DNA of 64,000 nucleotides from Haloechinothrix_A salitolerans. GTDB taxonomy: Bacteria; Actinomycetota; Actinomycetes; Mycobacteriales; Pseudonocardiaceae. A program made the translations under genes and the position numbers. The notes under the pieces were generated by a model. It had not been told where the DNA came from and did not search any database. It saw only the letters and a list, made by a program, of their open reading frames with translations. The stretch lies in assembly GCF_039544105.1 (NCBI RefSeq), contig NZ_BAABLA010000123.1; one strand, 5' to 3'. Positions 43,304-51,738 of this stretch are shown here, piece by piece (position 1 is the stretch's first letter; the number at the start of each line of letters is the position of its first letter).

Positions 43304-45325
43304 ATGACACCGCAGTCCCATCCCCACGTTGATGCCCCGGAAGTCCTGTGGCGACCTGACGAGGACCACGTCGCGGACACCGCTATCGAGCGGTTCCGTC
43401 AGTGGTTGCGTGACACCAAGAACGTGCAGGTCACCAACTACGACGAACTTTGGAACTGGTCGGTAACCGAACTCGATGCCTTCTGGGACGCGACGGCCGA
43501 GTTCTGCGGTGTGCGCTGGCACGATCGCCCGACGGCGGTCACCGAGGGCGAGCGGATGCCAGGTGTGCATTGGTTCCCCGGGGGCTCGTTGAACTATGCC
43601 GAGCACGCGCTGTCTGGCGGGATCGCCGGTGCGGAGAAGCGTGACGATGAGCTGGCGGTGATCTTCCACCGGGAGGACGGTCTTACCTCGCAGCTCACCT
43701 ACGGGCGGTTGCGCTCGCAGGTCGCCGCCGCGCGGGCGGCATTGTCGTCGCTCGGCGTGGGAATGGGCGATCGGGTGGTCGCGCTCGCGCCGAACTGCCC
43801 ACAGACTTTGGTCGCTTTCCTCGCGGCAGCGAGCCTCGGCGCGGTGTGGTCATCCTGCTCGCCGGACTTCGGCGTGCGGGCCATCGCTGACCGCTTCACC
43901 CAGATCGAGCCGAAGGTGCTCGTCGCGGTCGACGGTTACATGTATGGCGGGCGGACGTTCGACATCACTGGCACGGTGCGCGAGCTGCGCGCGGAGATGC
44001 CTTCGTTGAACGCGACCGTACTGATCGACTACGCCGGTACTGGTCGCGTCGAGGACGCGCTCGACTGGGACGCGCTGCTCGCCCAGCAGGAGGGCGCGCC
44101 GCTCGCGTTCGATCCGGTGCCGTTCGAGCACCCGTTGTGGGTGCTGTACTCATCGGGCACCACAGGTCTGCCGAAGGGCATCGTCCAGGGGCACGGCGGT
44201 ATCACGCTGGAGCATCTGAAGTCGCTGTCGTTGCAGATGGACCTCGGGCCAGGCGAGCGGTTCTTCTGGTTCACCACGACCGGCTGGATGATGTGGAACT
44301 TCCTGATCTCCGGCCTGCTTGTCGGGTCGACAGTCGTACTCTTCGACGGCAGTCCTGGTTATCCGGACCTCGGTGCGTTGTGGCGACTCGCGGAGCAGCA
44401 CCGGATCACCTACCTGGGGGTCTCGGCGCCCTATATCCAGCAGTGTTTCAAGCAACGGCTCAAGCCCGCTCAGGAGCACGACCTGTCCGCGCTGCGGGCG
44501 GTCGGCTCGACCGGTGCGCCGCTCAGCGTTGAGGGCTTCCGATGGATCATCGACGAGCTCGGCAGGGACGAGCACGGACGGCCAGTGCAGATCTGCTCGG
44601 TATCCGGTGGCACTGACGTGTGTACCGCGTTCGTGGGGGCCTCACCGGACGTGCCGGTATGGCTTGGTGAGCTGTCCTGCCGCGCGCTTGGGGCGGCGGT
44701 CGCGGCGTTCGACGAGGACGGCAACGAGGTCGTGGAGCAGGTCGGCGAGTTGGTGATTACCAAGCCGATGCCGTCGATGCCGGTGTTCTTCTGGAACGAC
44801 CCGGACGGCTCCCGGCTGCACTCGGCATACTTCGACGAGTACCCGGGCGTATGGCGGCACGGCGACTGGATCCGCATCACATCGCGTGGATCGTCGGTCA
44901 TCTACGGTCGCAGTGACTCAACGCTGAATCGGGGCGGCGTGCGGATGGGCACAGCCGAGTTCTACCGGGTGGTCGAGGGGCGCGACGAGATCGCGGACTC
45001 CCTGGTGATCGACACCACGCGCGTTGGCGAGGACGAGGGAAAGCTGCTGTGCTTCGTCGTGATGGCGCCTGGCGCGTCGCTTTCGGATGTGGAGCCAGAG
45101 CTACGCAAGGAGCTGCGCTCGGCGCTTTCACCCCGGCACGTGCCGGACGAGTTCATCGAGGTCAGCGAGGTGCCGCGCACGCTCAACGGCAAGAAATGCG
45201 AGGTCCCCGTGAAGAAGATCCTCAGCGGTGTGCGGCCCGAAAAGGCTGTGTCGGCTGACGCGCTGGCCAACCCGATGGCGCTTGAGCCGTTCATCGCCAG
45301 GGCAACCGGGGCAGCCACGCGCTGA
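43304..45325 (+). CDS. acetoacetate-CoA ligase
   Basis: A 673-residue AMP-forming enzyme of full length. HWFPGGSLNYAEHAL and WSSCSPDFGVRAIADRFTQI are acetoacetyl-CoA-synthetase signatures; LYSSGTTGLPKGIVQGHGG is the ATP loop and TLNGKKCEVPVKKIL contains the acyl-lysine region. It activates acetoacetate to acetoacetyl-CoA. GGAAGG precedes ATG 43304. It would take the product of the 3-hydroxybutyrate-type SDR at 6.4 kb, although the two are 36 kb apart. Confidence 0.93.
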   Translation: MTPQSHPHVDAPEVLWRPDEDHVADTAIERFRQWLRDTKNVQVTNYDELWNWSVTELDAFWDATAEFCGVRWHDRPTAVTEGERMPGVHWFPGGSLNYAEHALSGGIAGAEKRDDELAVIFHREDGLTSQLTYGRLRSQVAAARAALSSLGVGMGDRVVALAPNCPQTLVAFLAAASLGAVWSSCSPDFGVRAIADRFTQIEPKVLVAVDGYMYGGRTFDITGTVRELRAEMPSLNATVLIDYAGTGRVEDALDWDALLAQQEGAPLAFDPVPFEHPLWVLYSSGTTGLPKGIVQGHGGITLEHLKSLSLQMDLGPGERFFWFTTTGWMMWNFLISGLLVGSTVVLFDGSPGYPDLGALWRLAEQHRITYLGVSAPYIQQCFKQRLKPAQEHDLSALRAVGSTGAPLSVEGFRWIIDELGRDEHGRPVQICSVSGGTDVCTAFVGASPDVPVWLGELSCRALGAAVAAFDEDGNEVVEQVGELVITKPMPSMPVFFWNDPDGSRLHSAYFDEYPGVWRHGDWIRITSRGSSVIYGRSDSTLNRGGVRMGTAEFYRVVEGRDEIADSLVIDTTRVGEDEGKLLCFVVMAPGASLSDVEPELRKELRSALSPRHVPDEFIEVSEVPRTLNGKKCEVPVKKILSGVRPEKAVSADALANPMALEPFIARATGAATR

Positions 45326-45486
45326 CATCGTGCGGTGAACGCTGTTTTCGTTGCGTTGGGCGAGGTAGAAGGTGCTCTGCCTGCGCTCAACGCGGCGGCG
45401 GCGCGCATCACTCCCCACGGACGGGGGCCCGTAGCGTTGGCTATGAGCGGACATGTAATGTAGTTGCTCACTGGCCATCCGCCTGG

Positions 45487-45575
45487 GAGGCTTCGCCTAG
45501 TCTGGTCTATGGCGCCGCACTGCTAATGCGGTTGGGGGCAACACCCCCTCGCGGGTTCGAATCCCGCAGCCTCCG
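45487..45575 (+). tRNA. tRNA-Ser (anticodon GCT)
   Basis: Class II tRNA of 89 nt: GGAGGCT/AGCCTCC acceptor stem, anticodon arm CGCACTGCTAATGCG (anticodon GCT), long variable arm GGGGGCAACACCCCC and T-arm GCGGGTTCGAATCCCGC. Confidence 0.96.
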
Positions 45576-45656
45576 CTGAGCTTGGGCCGATCAGCACCCG
45601 GTTGCTGGCTGGTTCGAGCGATCAGCTAGCCTGCTAGCTGAACAAACTGAAAACAA

Positions 45657-45729
45657 GCGCCCCTAGCTCAACGGATAGAGCATCTGACTACGGATCAGAA
45701 GGTTGGGGGTTCGAATCCCTCGGGGCGCG
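45657..45729 (+). tRNA. tRNA-Arg (anticodon ACG), integration site
   Basis: 73 nt: acceptor GCGCCCC/GGGGCGC, D-arm TAGCTCAACGGATAGAGCA, anticodon arm CTGACTACGGATCAG (ACG) and T-arm GGGGGTTCGAATCCCTC. Its 3' 42 bases form the left attachment core; the element restores the full gene on integration, and the displaced 3' copy is at 60552. Confidence 0.97.
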
Positions 45730-45730
45730 C
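45688..45730 (+). other. attL core
   Basis: 43 bp from the anticodon loop of tRNA-Arg to one base past its 3' end, identical to 60552-60594. Flanking bases differ on both sides (A versus T before; G versus T after). Confidence 0.93.
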
Positions 45731-45746
45731 GCTTGTGACCATGATG

Positions 45747-45787
45747 AATGCCCCGCTGACCAGCACAAATCCGGTCAGCGGGGCATT
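45747..45787 (+). terminator. terminator supplied by element after tRNA-Arg
   Basis: AATGCCCCGCTGACC and GGTCAGCGGGGCATT form a 15-bp perfect stem with an 11-nt loop. It ends tRNA-Arg transcription inside the element; the original tRNA terminator is displaced to 60597. Confidence 0.85.
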
Positions 45788-45833
45788 CGTCGTTGTGCGG
45801 CCGTATGCGGCCGTGTGTGGCGCTGTGCGGCTG

Positions 45834-45853
45834 GCTGTGGGCCATTTGTGGGC
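45834..45853 (+). other. candidate left arm-type integrase site
   Basis: GCTGTGGGCCATTTGTGGGC, identical to 60455-60474 at the other end. It sits 103 bp inside the left core among further TGTGCGGC/TGTGTGGCG copies. Paired motifs inside both ends fit arm-type sites of a tyrosine integrase. Confidence 0.65.
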
Positions 45854-45992
45854 CGCAGGTCCAGTTCGTTGAGGACGTCGCGAGCCCCGGACTATCCCGC
45901 GTGCTGGTCGCTCTTTCGCCCAGTGATCACGATATGTCGAACCTCGCACATGTCTAACGCAACAACCGGCTGGGGTTGGGCGACTACACAAC

Positions 45993-46541
45993 ATGAGCCT
46001 TGTCCAGCTTGGTAGGCATACCGTGGCGATTGGCTGCATCGCGTTAACAGTCGCGTGTAGCGCACCATCGTCTCCTTCACCTATGACGGTCACGGCCACA
46101 ACGACTTCTGCAGCGCAGCAAAACGAGCCGTCGCGCACGGTCTCGATGCCAGTACCAACAGTTGTCCCGGACTCTGTCTTGCACAAGTTCGGTCGCCGAA
46201 TATTGGCAATGGAAGAACTTATCACCCGTTGTGCGCGCAAGCCCGATCCGCTGGTGAGCGGGTGGGACTGCGCAGCACCAAACATAGAGTTCCAAAAGCT
46301 CTTTGAGCGGATCGTCGCTTTCATTGAGACCCGTCCCGACCGAGAAAAGTACGCCGACGTGATTGATTCCGCGACTTCCGCACTCCAGGAATTCGATGTT
46401 ATGCGCCGTAATCCGTCATGCAGAAAAATTCTTCTCAGAGTAGAAGACGAGAGGGAAATTGGCGACTGCGGGAGCTGGTGGAGAATCGGCGATAGATGGT
46501 CAGATGTGAAGGAATTCCTCTTTGAGCTTGATACAGCTTAA
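45993..46541 (+). CDS. lipoprotein, element cargo
   Basis: A 182-residue protein with signal VAIGCIALTVACS (lipobox TVAC), a Ser/Thr-rich linker, and a small helical domain with four cysteines (CARKPDP..WDCAAPN..PSCRKILL..GDCGSWW) that could pair outside the cell. No family is recognised. It is richer in A/T than chromosomal neighbours, indicating foreign cargo. It starts at ATG 45993; no strong ribosome site is seen. The HEPN-like gene follows 70 bp later on the same strand. Confidence 0.6.
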   Translation: MSLVQLGRHTVAIGCIALTVACSAPSSPSPMTVTATTTSAAQQNEPSRTVSMPVPTVVPDSVLHKFGRRILAMEELITRCARKPDPLVSGWDCAAPNIEFQKLFERIVAFIETRPDREKYADVIDSATSALQEFDVMRRNPSCRKILLRVEDEREIGDCGSWWRIGDRWSDVKEFLFELDTA

Positions 46542-46611
46542 GAGGCCCGGCGACTTAAAGAGAACGTTCTCACGGAAGTAAGAACCTTCGCTTGGAAAGT
46601 AGGTAGTTGAC

Positions 46612-47334
46612 TTGGGTATAAAGCACGAGAGTCAGTCAGATCCTTCACTGGGGAAAGAGATCCCTGCTGGTACGCCAGTAAGAATCATTCAGCACGCTGA
46701 GCATGCGCAATTCGGCACGATCTCTTATGAAATCCGACGGCTGTGGTATCTCCATTTTTTGATGGCGCGTAGCGGCTACAGCGAGTTGGCGAAGCTTCAC
46801 AAGAAGGTTTTGGATCGCCCGGTCGAATCGAGTAACGCGCGCAGCCTGGAGGGTGCAGACGAACCGGACTTAGTCTTTTTGGTTTACGGTGCGGGTACCC
46901 AGATGCTGCTGAACACCGTGCTGACTATGCAACACTTCTGCCAGGAGATTGAGTCAAGACTGCAGTTCAAAATTTCCGGTAACACGCTTTCAGAACGAAT
47001 ACGCGAAGCTTTCGATAGCGCAGAGATAACGTCGGTGTCAGCGGCAGGAGAAGGTTATGATGCCTTGCAGGAAATAATATATAGACGCGATGCTGTCGAG
47101 CACCCGAAGCTGAACAATGTATTCAATTCGCATCCAAACAACTGGGACCAAGTTCCGTTGAATTGGTTGTTAACGGAACGATCCCTCCGATCGTTTGAGC
47201 GATGGTTTCGGTGGTTCAAAAATGCTGCCGACGAGTGGGGTGGGCATCGAGTAAATGATCCGATGGTGGTAACGTTAACAGTTTCTAGGGGAATGAAATC
47301 GACAAGACAGGCAAAGAAGCCACCGAAAGAATAG
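46612..47334 (+). CDS. HEPN-like helical protein, element cargo
   Basis: A 240-residue mostly helical protein with a low-GC, non-actinobacterial base composition. EIIYRRDAVEHPK near residues 155-166 contains R159-x4-H164 with Asp after the arginine, the RX4-6H motif of HEPN ribonucleases. No signal or membrane segment is seen. TTG 46612 opens the frame. HEPN proteins act as RNases in toxin and defence systems; no obvious antitoxin (MNT or similar) is adjacent. The call rests on one short motif plus helical character. Confidence 0.5.
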   Translation: MGIKHESQSDPSLGKEIPAGTPVRIIQHAEHAQFGTISYEIRRLWYLHFLMARSGYSELAKLHKKVLDRPVESSNARSLEGADEPDLVFLVYGAGTQMLLNTVLTMQHFCQEIESRLQFKISGNTLSERIREAFDSAEITSVSAAGEGYDALQEIIYRRDAVEHPKLNNVFNSHPNNWDQVPLNWLLTERSLRSFERWFRWFKNAADEWGGHRVNDPMVVTLTVSRGMKSTRQAKKPPKE

Positions 47335-47466
47335 GGTGCAGAAACTTCTAGCGAACAGAAGTCTAAAGCGAATCCGCCGACCGGTAGGGCGGTGCTTTCA
47401 TGGAGGGCCCGCCTCGCTGCGGCGGCGTGCGGAGCCAGTGTTTCGGCCTGCCGGTTCAATGATTTC

Positions 47467-47685
47467 ATGCACACGGGCCTACGATCCGTGGCCGTGGAAC
47501 CTGACGTGAAGATCGCACTAGTGTTGGACGAAATCCGTGCAGCCGCCGAAGCCCGCGACACCCGGGCACGCGACGACGCCGTTATTCGCGCACTTGACCT
47601 AGGAGCCACACAGCTACAGTGCGCCAAAGCATCCGTAGTCACCACGGAACGAATCCGCCAGCTCAGACGAGCCGCAGGACGCTAG
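47467..47685 (+). CDS. small Ala/Arg-rich helical protein
   Basis: About 72 residues with VKIALVLDEIRAAAEARDTR, then ARDDAVIRALDLGATQL and TTERIRQLRRAAGR. The C-terminal half aligns by eye with the end of the next protein (47711) through RDxAIxxAxDxxAT..A..A......RQxxR, so the two seem related and end in a helix-turn-helix-like segment. The start is uncertain (ATG 47467, GTG 47488 or 47494). Function unknown. Confidence 0.45.
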   Translation: MHTGLRSVAVEPDVKIALVLDEIRAAAEARDTRARDDAVIRALDLGATQLQCAKASVVTTERIRQLRRAAGR

Positions 47686-47710
47686 CAGACGAGAGAGGAA
47701 AGCAGAGGCC

Positions 47711-48142
47711 ATGAGCTACAGCGGCCGAAACGCCTGGGATGCCTGCTGGGAGCTGGACGCCGACGAGCGCAAGCCAGTGTTCGTAGGCACCCTCATCCGC
47801 GACACGACGCCGTACGTCGCGATCAGGGTAGGCACCACCGGGATACCCGCCGTGATCAGTCCTGACGACGCACAGACCCTCCGCGCTCACCTCCAGGCCG
47901 CGATCGACGAGGCAGAAGTGTCGCAGCAGTTAGCCGCACGCCGTGACCGCGCCCGCCGCGATGCCCTGCAACGGGTCCGTGACTGCTCAGCCGCTGACGA
48001 CTCGGCTGGGAGAGACGCGGCTATCACCGCCGCCATCGACGCTGAGGCGACGTTCAGCGACGCCGCCGAAGCGGCCGGACTGGACTCGGACGAGGTGCGG
48101 CAGATTTGGCGGACCCAGGTCGACGCCGAGCAATCCACGTAG
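47711..48142 (+). CDS. hypothetical element protein
   Basis: A 143-residue protein. An N-terminal beta-like part (PVFVGTLIRDTTPYVAIRVG, then TTGIPAVISPDDAQTLRAHL) is followed by a charged helical domain with AAITAAIDAEATFSDAAEAA and LDSDEVRQIWRTQVD, similar to the preceding small protein. GAGAGAGG lies upstream of ATG 47711. Similar short proteins are frequent in actinomycete integrative elements, but their role is unknown. Confidence 0.55.
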   Translation: MSYSGRNAWDACWELDADERKPVFVGTLIRDTTPYVAIRVGTTGIPAVISPDDAQTLRAHLQAAIDEAEVSQQLAARRDRARRDALQRVRDCSAADDSAGRDAAITAAIDAEATFSDAAEAAGLDSDEVRQIWRTQVDAEQST

Positions 48143-48145
48143 CGT

Positions 48146-48886
48146 TCACCGTCCCCATCGCTGATGAAGCACATCGGCTCGCTCTCCGATGAGTCGCATC
48201 CGGACGTCGCGCTCGGTCTCGTCGTGGTGGGCATCGTTCGCCGTGGCTTGGCCATGCCATTTGCGGTAATAGAGGCCGACTTCGCTAATGAAGTGTCCGA
48301 CGCTGACGGAGCTGGCCGCGAGGAGTAGTCCGGTGTCTTCTGAGGCGGGTATGCCCATCCATCCGCCGAGAGTGACGAGTAGGTCTCGGTCGATGCAGAT
48401 GGTCGTGGGATGGACTGGCAGGCGATAGTTGTTCTCGCGCCAATGGCGCAGGACCTTGCCGGGTTCTAGCCGCCCTTCGGCTGGGTCGGCATCGAAACCG
48501 ACGGTGGAGCCGTCCGGTAGCAGGTCAAGCACGCGGGAGGTAGTCCAGCGAATCTCCGGGTCGCGCTGGAATGCTTCAATGTCTCGGGCGAGCGCTCCTG
48601 GCGTGAGTACGTCGTCGGCGTCCAGGTTCTTTACGAGCGTGCCGCGCGACCGTCCTAACGCGAGGTTTCGTGTGAGCGCAACGCCGCCACGACGGCCGGA
48701 GCCGAACTTGATTTGCGGATCGTTCGGCAGAATCTGGTGGGCAACGCGCGTTTCTCCGTCCTCCTGGACGACCCACTCCCATTCCCACCCGTTCGGCAGC
48801 GTTTGCGACTTCAAGGATTCGTATGCTTCGCGAAGATGTTCCGCGACTGGCTGGTACACGGGTGTGATGACGGAGAGCAGCGGCAT
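48146..48886 (-). CDS. family 2 glycosyltransferase, element cargo
   Basis: A 246-residue GT-A fold glycosyltransferase: LLSVITPVYQPVAEHL at the N-terminus, RRGGVALTRNLALGRSRGTL and the metal-binding LVKNLDADDVLTPG (DxD region). No membrane anchor. Its ATG starts 3 bp after the stop of the GntR gene, so the repressor and transferase form one operon. It may modify surface glycans of the host; acceptor and sugar are unknown. Confidence 0.8.
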   Translation of the reverse strand: MPLLSVITPVYQPVAEHLREAYESLKSQTLPNGWEWEWVVQEDGETRVAHQILPNDPQIKFGSGRRGGVALTRNLALGRSRGTLVKNLDADDVLTPGALARDIEAFQRDPEIRWTTSRVLDLLPDGSTVGFDADPAEGRLEPGKVLRHWRENNYRLPVHPTTICIDRDLLVTLGGWMGIPASEDTGLLLAASSVSVGHFISEVGLYYRKWHGQATANDAHHDETERDVRMRLIGERADVLHQRWGR

Positions 48887-48889
48887 GGT

Positions 48890-49723
48890 TCAGTCGTCCC
48901 AGCGGGTGAGCTGGGTCGTGTAGACCGCCACGGTTCGGTCACCGGGCAACACGACGTCGGACACCTCAACGACGTCACCGGTAGTCGCTACGGAGATTTT
49001 CCGTAGTGCGATCACTGCCGTGCCCGCGCTCAACTCAAGTTGCTGTGCTTCGTCCACGGTCGGCGGTCGTGCGGTGAGCTCTTCACGGATGTGGTCGAGT
49101 TCGATTCCGATGGTGTAGAGCTGGTGCTGCGTTCCGCCTGGCCACGGTTCGTTGTCTGCCAAGAGCAGGTCAGGGTTGCGCGCTGCGACGTCGTGCACGA
49201 TGTAGGAGTCGATGAGGCTCAATGGGGCGTCTTCGGTCTTGAGCCTGGTCCGATAGACGCGGTGCAGCAGCTTGGTGCCTTCCGAAACGTCGAATACGGC
49301 GGCCAAGTCCGCATTAGCGAACACCGAGTCGTACGCGGCGTAGAACTCCAGCGCCGACATGTCGCGGCCGGTGTCGCGCTCAGTCGCGCCAGTCGTGCGG
49401 CGTTCTTCGTCGCTGAGCTTCACACGGTCTTTTTCCCACTGGTAGCGCTCAGCTGTCCGCTGCACCTTCGCCCGAGGCTTGCGAACGAACGTTCCTCGCC
49501 CGTGCTGCCGCTGAACTAGCCCTTCCGCTTCCAGCACACCGACCGCATGCCGGATCGTCGGTGCGCTCACCTTGTAGTGCGTTTTGAGTGCGTCTTCGGT
49601 GGGGATGCGATCCCCTGGCAAGTGTTCCCCGGCGCGGATTTTCGCACGTAGATCGTCCGCGATCCGCTCGTATTGCTTGGCCAACTTGTGCACCACCGTC
49701 CGTGTTTGCTGCTGTGAATCCAT
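48890..49723 (-). CDS. GntR/UTRA-family repressor (KorSA type)
   Basis: A 277-residue regulator. The N-terminal winged helix (ERIADDLRAKIRAGEHLPGD; RIPTEDALKTHYKVSAPTIR) is followed by a UTRA ligand domain. In pSAM2-type elements such proteins (KorSA) silence the transfer and replication genes. ATG 49723 follows AAGGAG, which overlaps the first of two 14-bp operator repeats, so autorepression is likely. The divergent transfer operon starts at 49829. Confidence 0.85.
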   Translation of the reverse strand: MDSQQQTRTVVHKLAKQYERIADDLRAKIRAGEHLPGDRIPTEDALKTHYKVSAPTIRHAVGVLEAEGLVQRQHGRGTFVRKPRAKVQRTAERYQWEKDRVKLSDEERRTTGATERDTGRDMSALEFYAAYDSVFANADLAAVFDVSEGTKLLHRVYRTRLKTEDAPLSLIDSYIVHDVAARNPDLLLADNEPWPGGTQHQLYTIGIELDHIREELTARPPTVDEAQQLELSAGTAVIALRKISVATTGDVVEVSDVVLPGDRTVAVYTTQLTRWDD

Positions 49724-49732
49724 CCTATCTCC

Positions 49733-49803
49733 TTAAGAGGACTTGACAACCTCAGGACCTCCCGGGCAAGGTGTGACCTCAGCAAGTCATTAAGAGGACT
49801 TGA
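49733..49803. promoter_or_regulatory. GntR operator repeats at divergent promoter
   Basis: TTAAGAGGACTTGA occurs at 49733-49746 and 49790-49803. The second is part of an inverted arrangement CAAGTC (49783)...GACTTG (49797). They lie between the GntR gene and the transfer operon. Confidence 0.75.
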
Positions 49804-49828
49804 GGACATAAGGACGAACGGGAGAGCG

Positions 49829-50131
49829 ATGAAGTTCGTACGGATCACGGACCCGCTGGCCGTCGAGGTGGTGGCGGCGGTGTCGGACGAGACGGTTTCC
49901 GCTGTTGAGAGGGAGGAAGCGATGGCTGCTGAGGTGGCTGAGATTGATCGGTTGATTGACGACGTGGACCGCGAGTTGGCCGCGCAGGAGCGCACCGAGG
50001 CGGTGCGGGTGTCGCGGGCGTTCACCGACGTGCGGCAGGTGCGGCGTGCTCGCCGTCGCGCGGATCGTGTGGCGCTGCGGACGCTGCCGGGCCGCGTGGA
50101 CGTTTCGGCTGCCGGGGAGGTGGCGGCCTGA
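49829..50131 (+). CDS. small element protein, first gene of transfer operon
   Basis: A 100-residue protein: MKFVRITDPLAVEVVAAVSD, then a Glu-rich predicted coiled region (EREEAMAAEVAEIDRLIDDV) and an Arg-rich tail. No known family. CGGGAGAG precedes ATG 49829. The following gene overlaps by one base (TGATG). Expression is presumably controlled by the GntR repressor. Confidence 0.65.
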   Translation: MKFVRITDPLAVEVVAAVSDETVSAVEREEAMAAEVAEIDRLIDDVDRELAAQERTEAVRVSRAFTDVRQVRRARRRADRVALRTLPGRVDVSAAGEVAA

Positions 50132-50583
50132 TGTCGCTGTATGGAAGCGAGGTTGTCGGAGCGCATTGGCCGATGGACGGCCCGCACACCCCGGAACGGA
50201 TCGAGGCGGCCGGGGTGGCGCTGGAGGAGCTGGCGCGTTATCTCAATCACGCCACGATGCCGCGCAAGAGCCTGTTGACCGACGCTCCGCGCGGGGCGGG
50301 GCTGCTGGGCTCGCTGGCCACGGCCGCGCGTCGACAGGTGCAGCTCTGCCGTCAGCTGGAAGCTATGGCGCACCGAGTGGCCGGTGATCCGACGGTGCGC
50401 CACGACCGCGACCGCGACGACGCCGAGCGTTCCCGGCTGTTGGCCGTGTCTGCGGCTGAGGAAGCCGAGGGAGAGCTGGGCTTCGCCGCCGAGTTCACCG
50501 CAGAGCTGGCCCAGTGCCTCGACGGCGCGCAGCGCCAGATGGCCAGCCTCTTCCACGCGCGTCCGGGTGGTGGTCTGCCATGA
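50131..50583 (+). CDS. helical element protein, unknown
   Basis: A 150-residue helical, Ala/Arg-rich protein (PERIEAAGVALEELARYLNH; LLGSLATAARRQVQLCRQLE). No membrane segment and no recognised domain. It overlaps genes on both sides by 1-4 bp, so it is part of the coupled transfer operon. Confidence 0.65.
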   Translation: MSLYGSEVVGAHWPMDGPHTPERIEAAGVALEELARYLNHATMPRKSLLTDAPRGAGLLGSLATAARRQVQLCRQLEAMAHRVAGDPTVRHDRDRDDAERSRLLAVSAAEEAEGELGFAAEFTAELAQCLDGAQRQMASLFHARPGGGLP

Positions 50584-50792
50584 GCGCATCGACGCTGTGC
50601 GAGCTGGGCCGACTGCACTGGACCCGACCGGCCGCTGACGCGCCCGCCGTGGTGGTGGCTGAGTGGTACGAGCGCAAAGCCACCGTGCTGGAACACCTCG
50701 CCACCGAGGGCGCCGGCAACGCGGCGCGGCTGGCCGTCGAGGCGCACGCCCATGCCGCCCGGCTGCTGGCCGCCGAGGGGGTGGCCGCGTGA
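50580..50792 (+). CDS. small element protein
   Basis: A 70-residue protein: ELGRLHWTRPAADAPAVVVA, WYERKATVLEHLATEG, then an Ala-rich helix. ATG 50580 lies inside the preceding stop. It is probably a small helical accessory of the element; no family is recognised. Confidence 0.6.
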   Translation: MSASTLCELGRLHWTRPAADAPAVVVAEWYERKATVLEHLATEGAGNAARLAVEAHAHAARLLAAEGVAA

Positions 50793-51421
50793 TGAGCCGT
50801 ATTGCACACGTGACCCTGCCCGCCGCGCACTACCTCGCCGCGCATGGCCCGGAATGGGTGTGGCGTGGGGTGTTCGGCGACGACACCACCCGGCTGACTG
50901 GTGTCCCGGCCGGACAGGACGCACCGGCCTGTGTGGCGCTGTACGTGTGCGAGGACATCGACCCCCGCCACGGGGTCACCGCCTACCTCGACCCCGCCGA
51001 CGCCCACGACGTCGCCGGAGCGGTCCTCGCCGCCGCCCACGCAGCCACCAGCAATGACCCCGGCTCGGCGGGCCGAACAGCCAAGAACGACCCCACCGAG
51101 CCAGGTCTCCCCGGTTCATCTGAGCACTCGACGGGAAGACGCCCGACGGTACGCGCAAACAACACTTTCGTAGGGGGCCGTCTGGGTGTCCGTTGTCGCC
51201 TCACTCGCCGCGACCGGGTGAGCTACACACCCCGCGAACTCAACCGGCTCATCACCAGCGTCACGGCCCGCGAAATCGCCGGGCGACTGCGCCAGCGGGC
51301 CGACTGGCATCGCGAAGCCGCCCACACCGTCCGCGCGCACCACCCGGACGTCGCCGGGTGGCACCGCGACGAAGCCGCCGCCCTCGACGCGCTCGCCAAC
51401 CACGAGGAGGTTCAGCGATGA
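50792..51421 (+). CDS. hypothetical element protein, two-part
   Basis: A 209-residue protein. Residues 1-85 are an alpha/beta-like module (VALYVCEDIDPRHGVTAYLD); a low-complexity linker follows; residues 140-209 are a charged helical module (AREIAGRLRQRADWHREAAH..HRDEAAALDALANHEEV). The composite shape suggests fusion of two small proteins. ATG 50792 (or GTG 50789) overlaps the previous stop. Confidence 0.55.
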   Translation: MSRIAHVTLPAAHYLAAHGPEWVWRGVFGDDTTRLTGVPAGQDAPACVALYVCEDIDPRHGVTAYLDPADAHDVAGAVLAAAHAATSNDPGSAGRTAKNDPTEPGLPGSSEHSTGRRPTVRANNTFVGGRLGVRCRLTRRDRVSYTPRELNRLITSVTAREIAGRLRQRADWHREAAHTVRAHHPDVAGWHRDEAAALDALANHEEVQR

Positions 51422-51738
51422 GCATTCGAGCGATCCGACCCGGTGGCCGACCGCGCAGCGGCCCGGAACTCACCCTGCCCCCGGCGTGGGTGTCCGAGGC
51501 GTTGTGCGCGCAAACCGACCCGGAAGCGTTCTTCCCGGAGAAGGGCGGCACGGCCGAGCCCGCGCGGCGCACCTGCGCGCGGTGTCCCGTGCTGGCCCAG
51601 TGCCGCGACTACGCGCTGACCAACGCCGAGCACTACGGCGTGTGGGGCGGGTTGACCGACAACGACCGCCGCCGCATCCGCAGTCAGGGCCGCCGCACCG
51701 GCACCCCCGCCACCGAGCTGGGGAGGGAAGCCGCGTGA
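51418..51738 (+). CDS. WhiB-like iron-sulfur regulator
   Basis: A 106-residue Wbl protein. Cysteines at ALCAQTDPEAFFP, RRTCARCPVLAQC (CxxC..C spacing) and the turn GVWGGLTDNDRRRI are the WhiB signature; a 4Fe-4S cluster should bind there. It could link element transfer to redox or developmental state through sigma-factor contact. It overlaps the neighbouring genes by 4 bp on both sides. Confidence 0.88.
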   Translation: MSIRAIRPGGRPRSGPELTLPPAWVSEALCAQTDPEAFFPEKGGTAEPARRTCARCPVLAQCRDYALTNAEHYGVWGGLTDNDRRRIRSQGRRTGTPATELGREAA

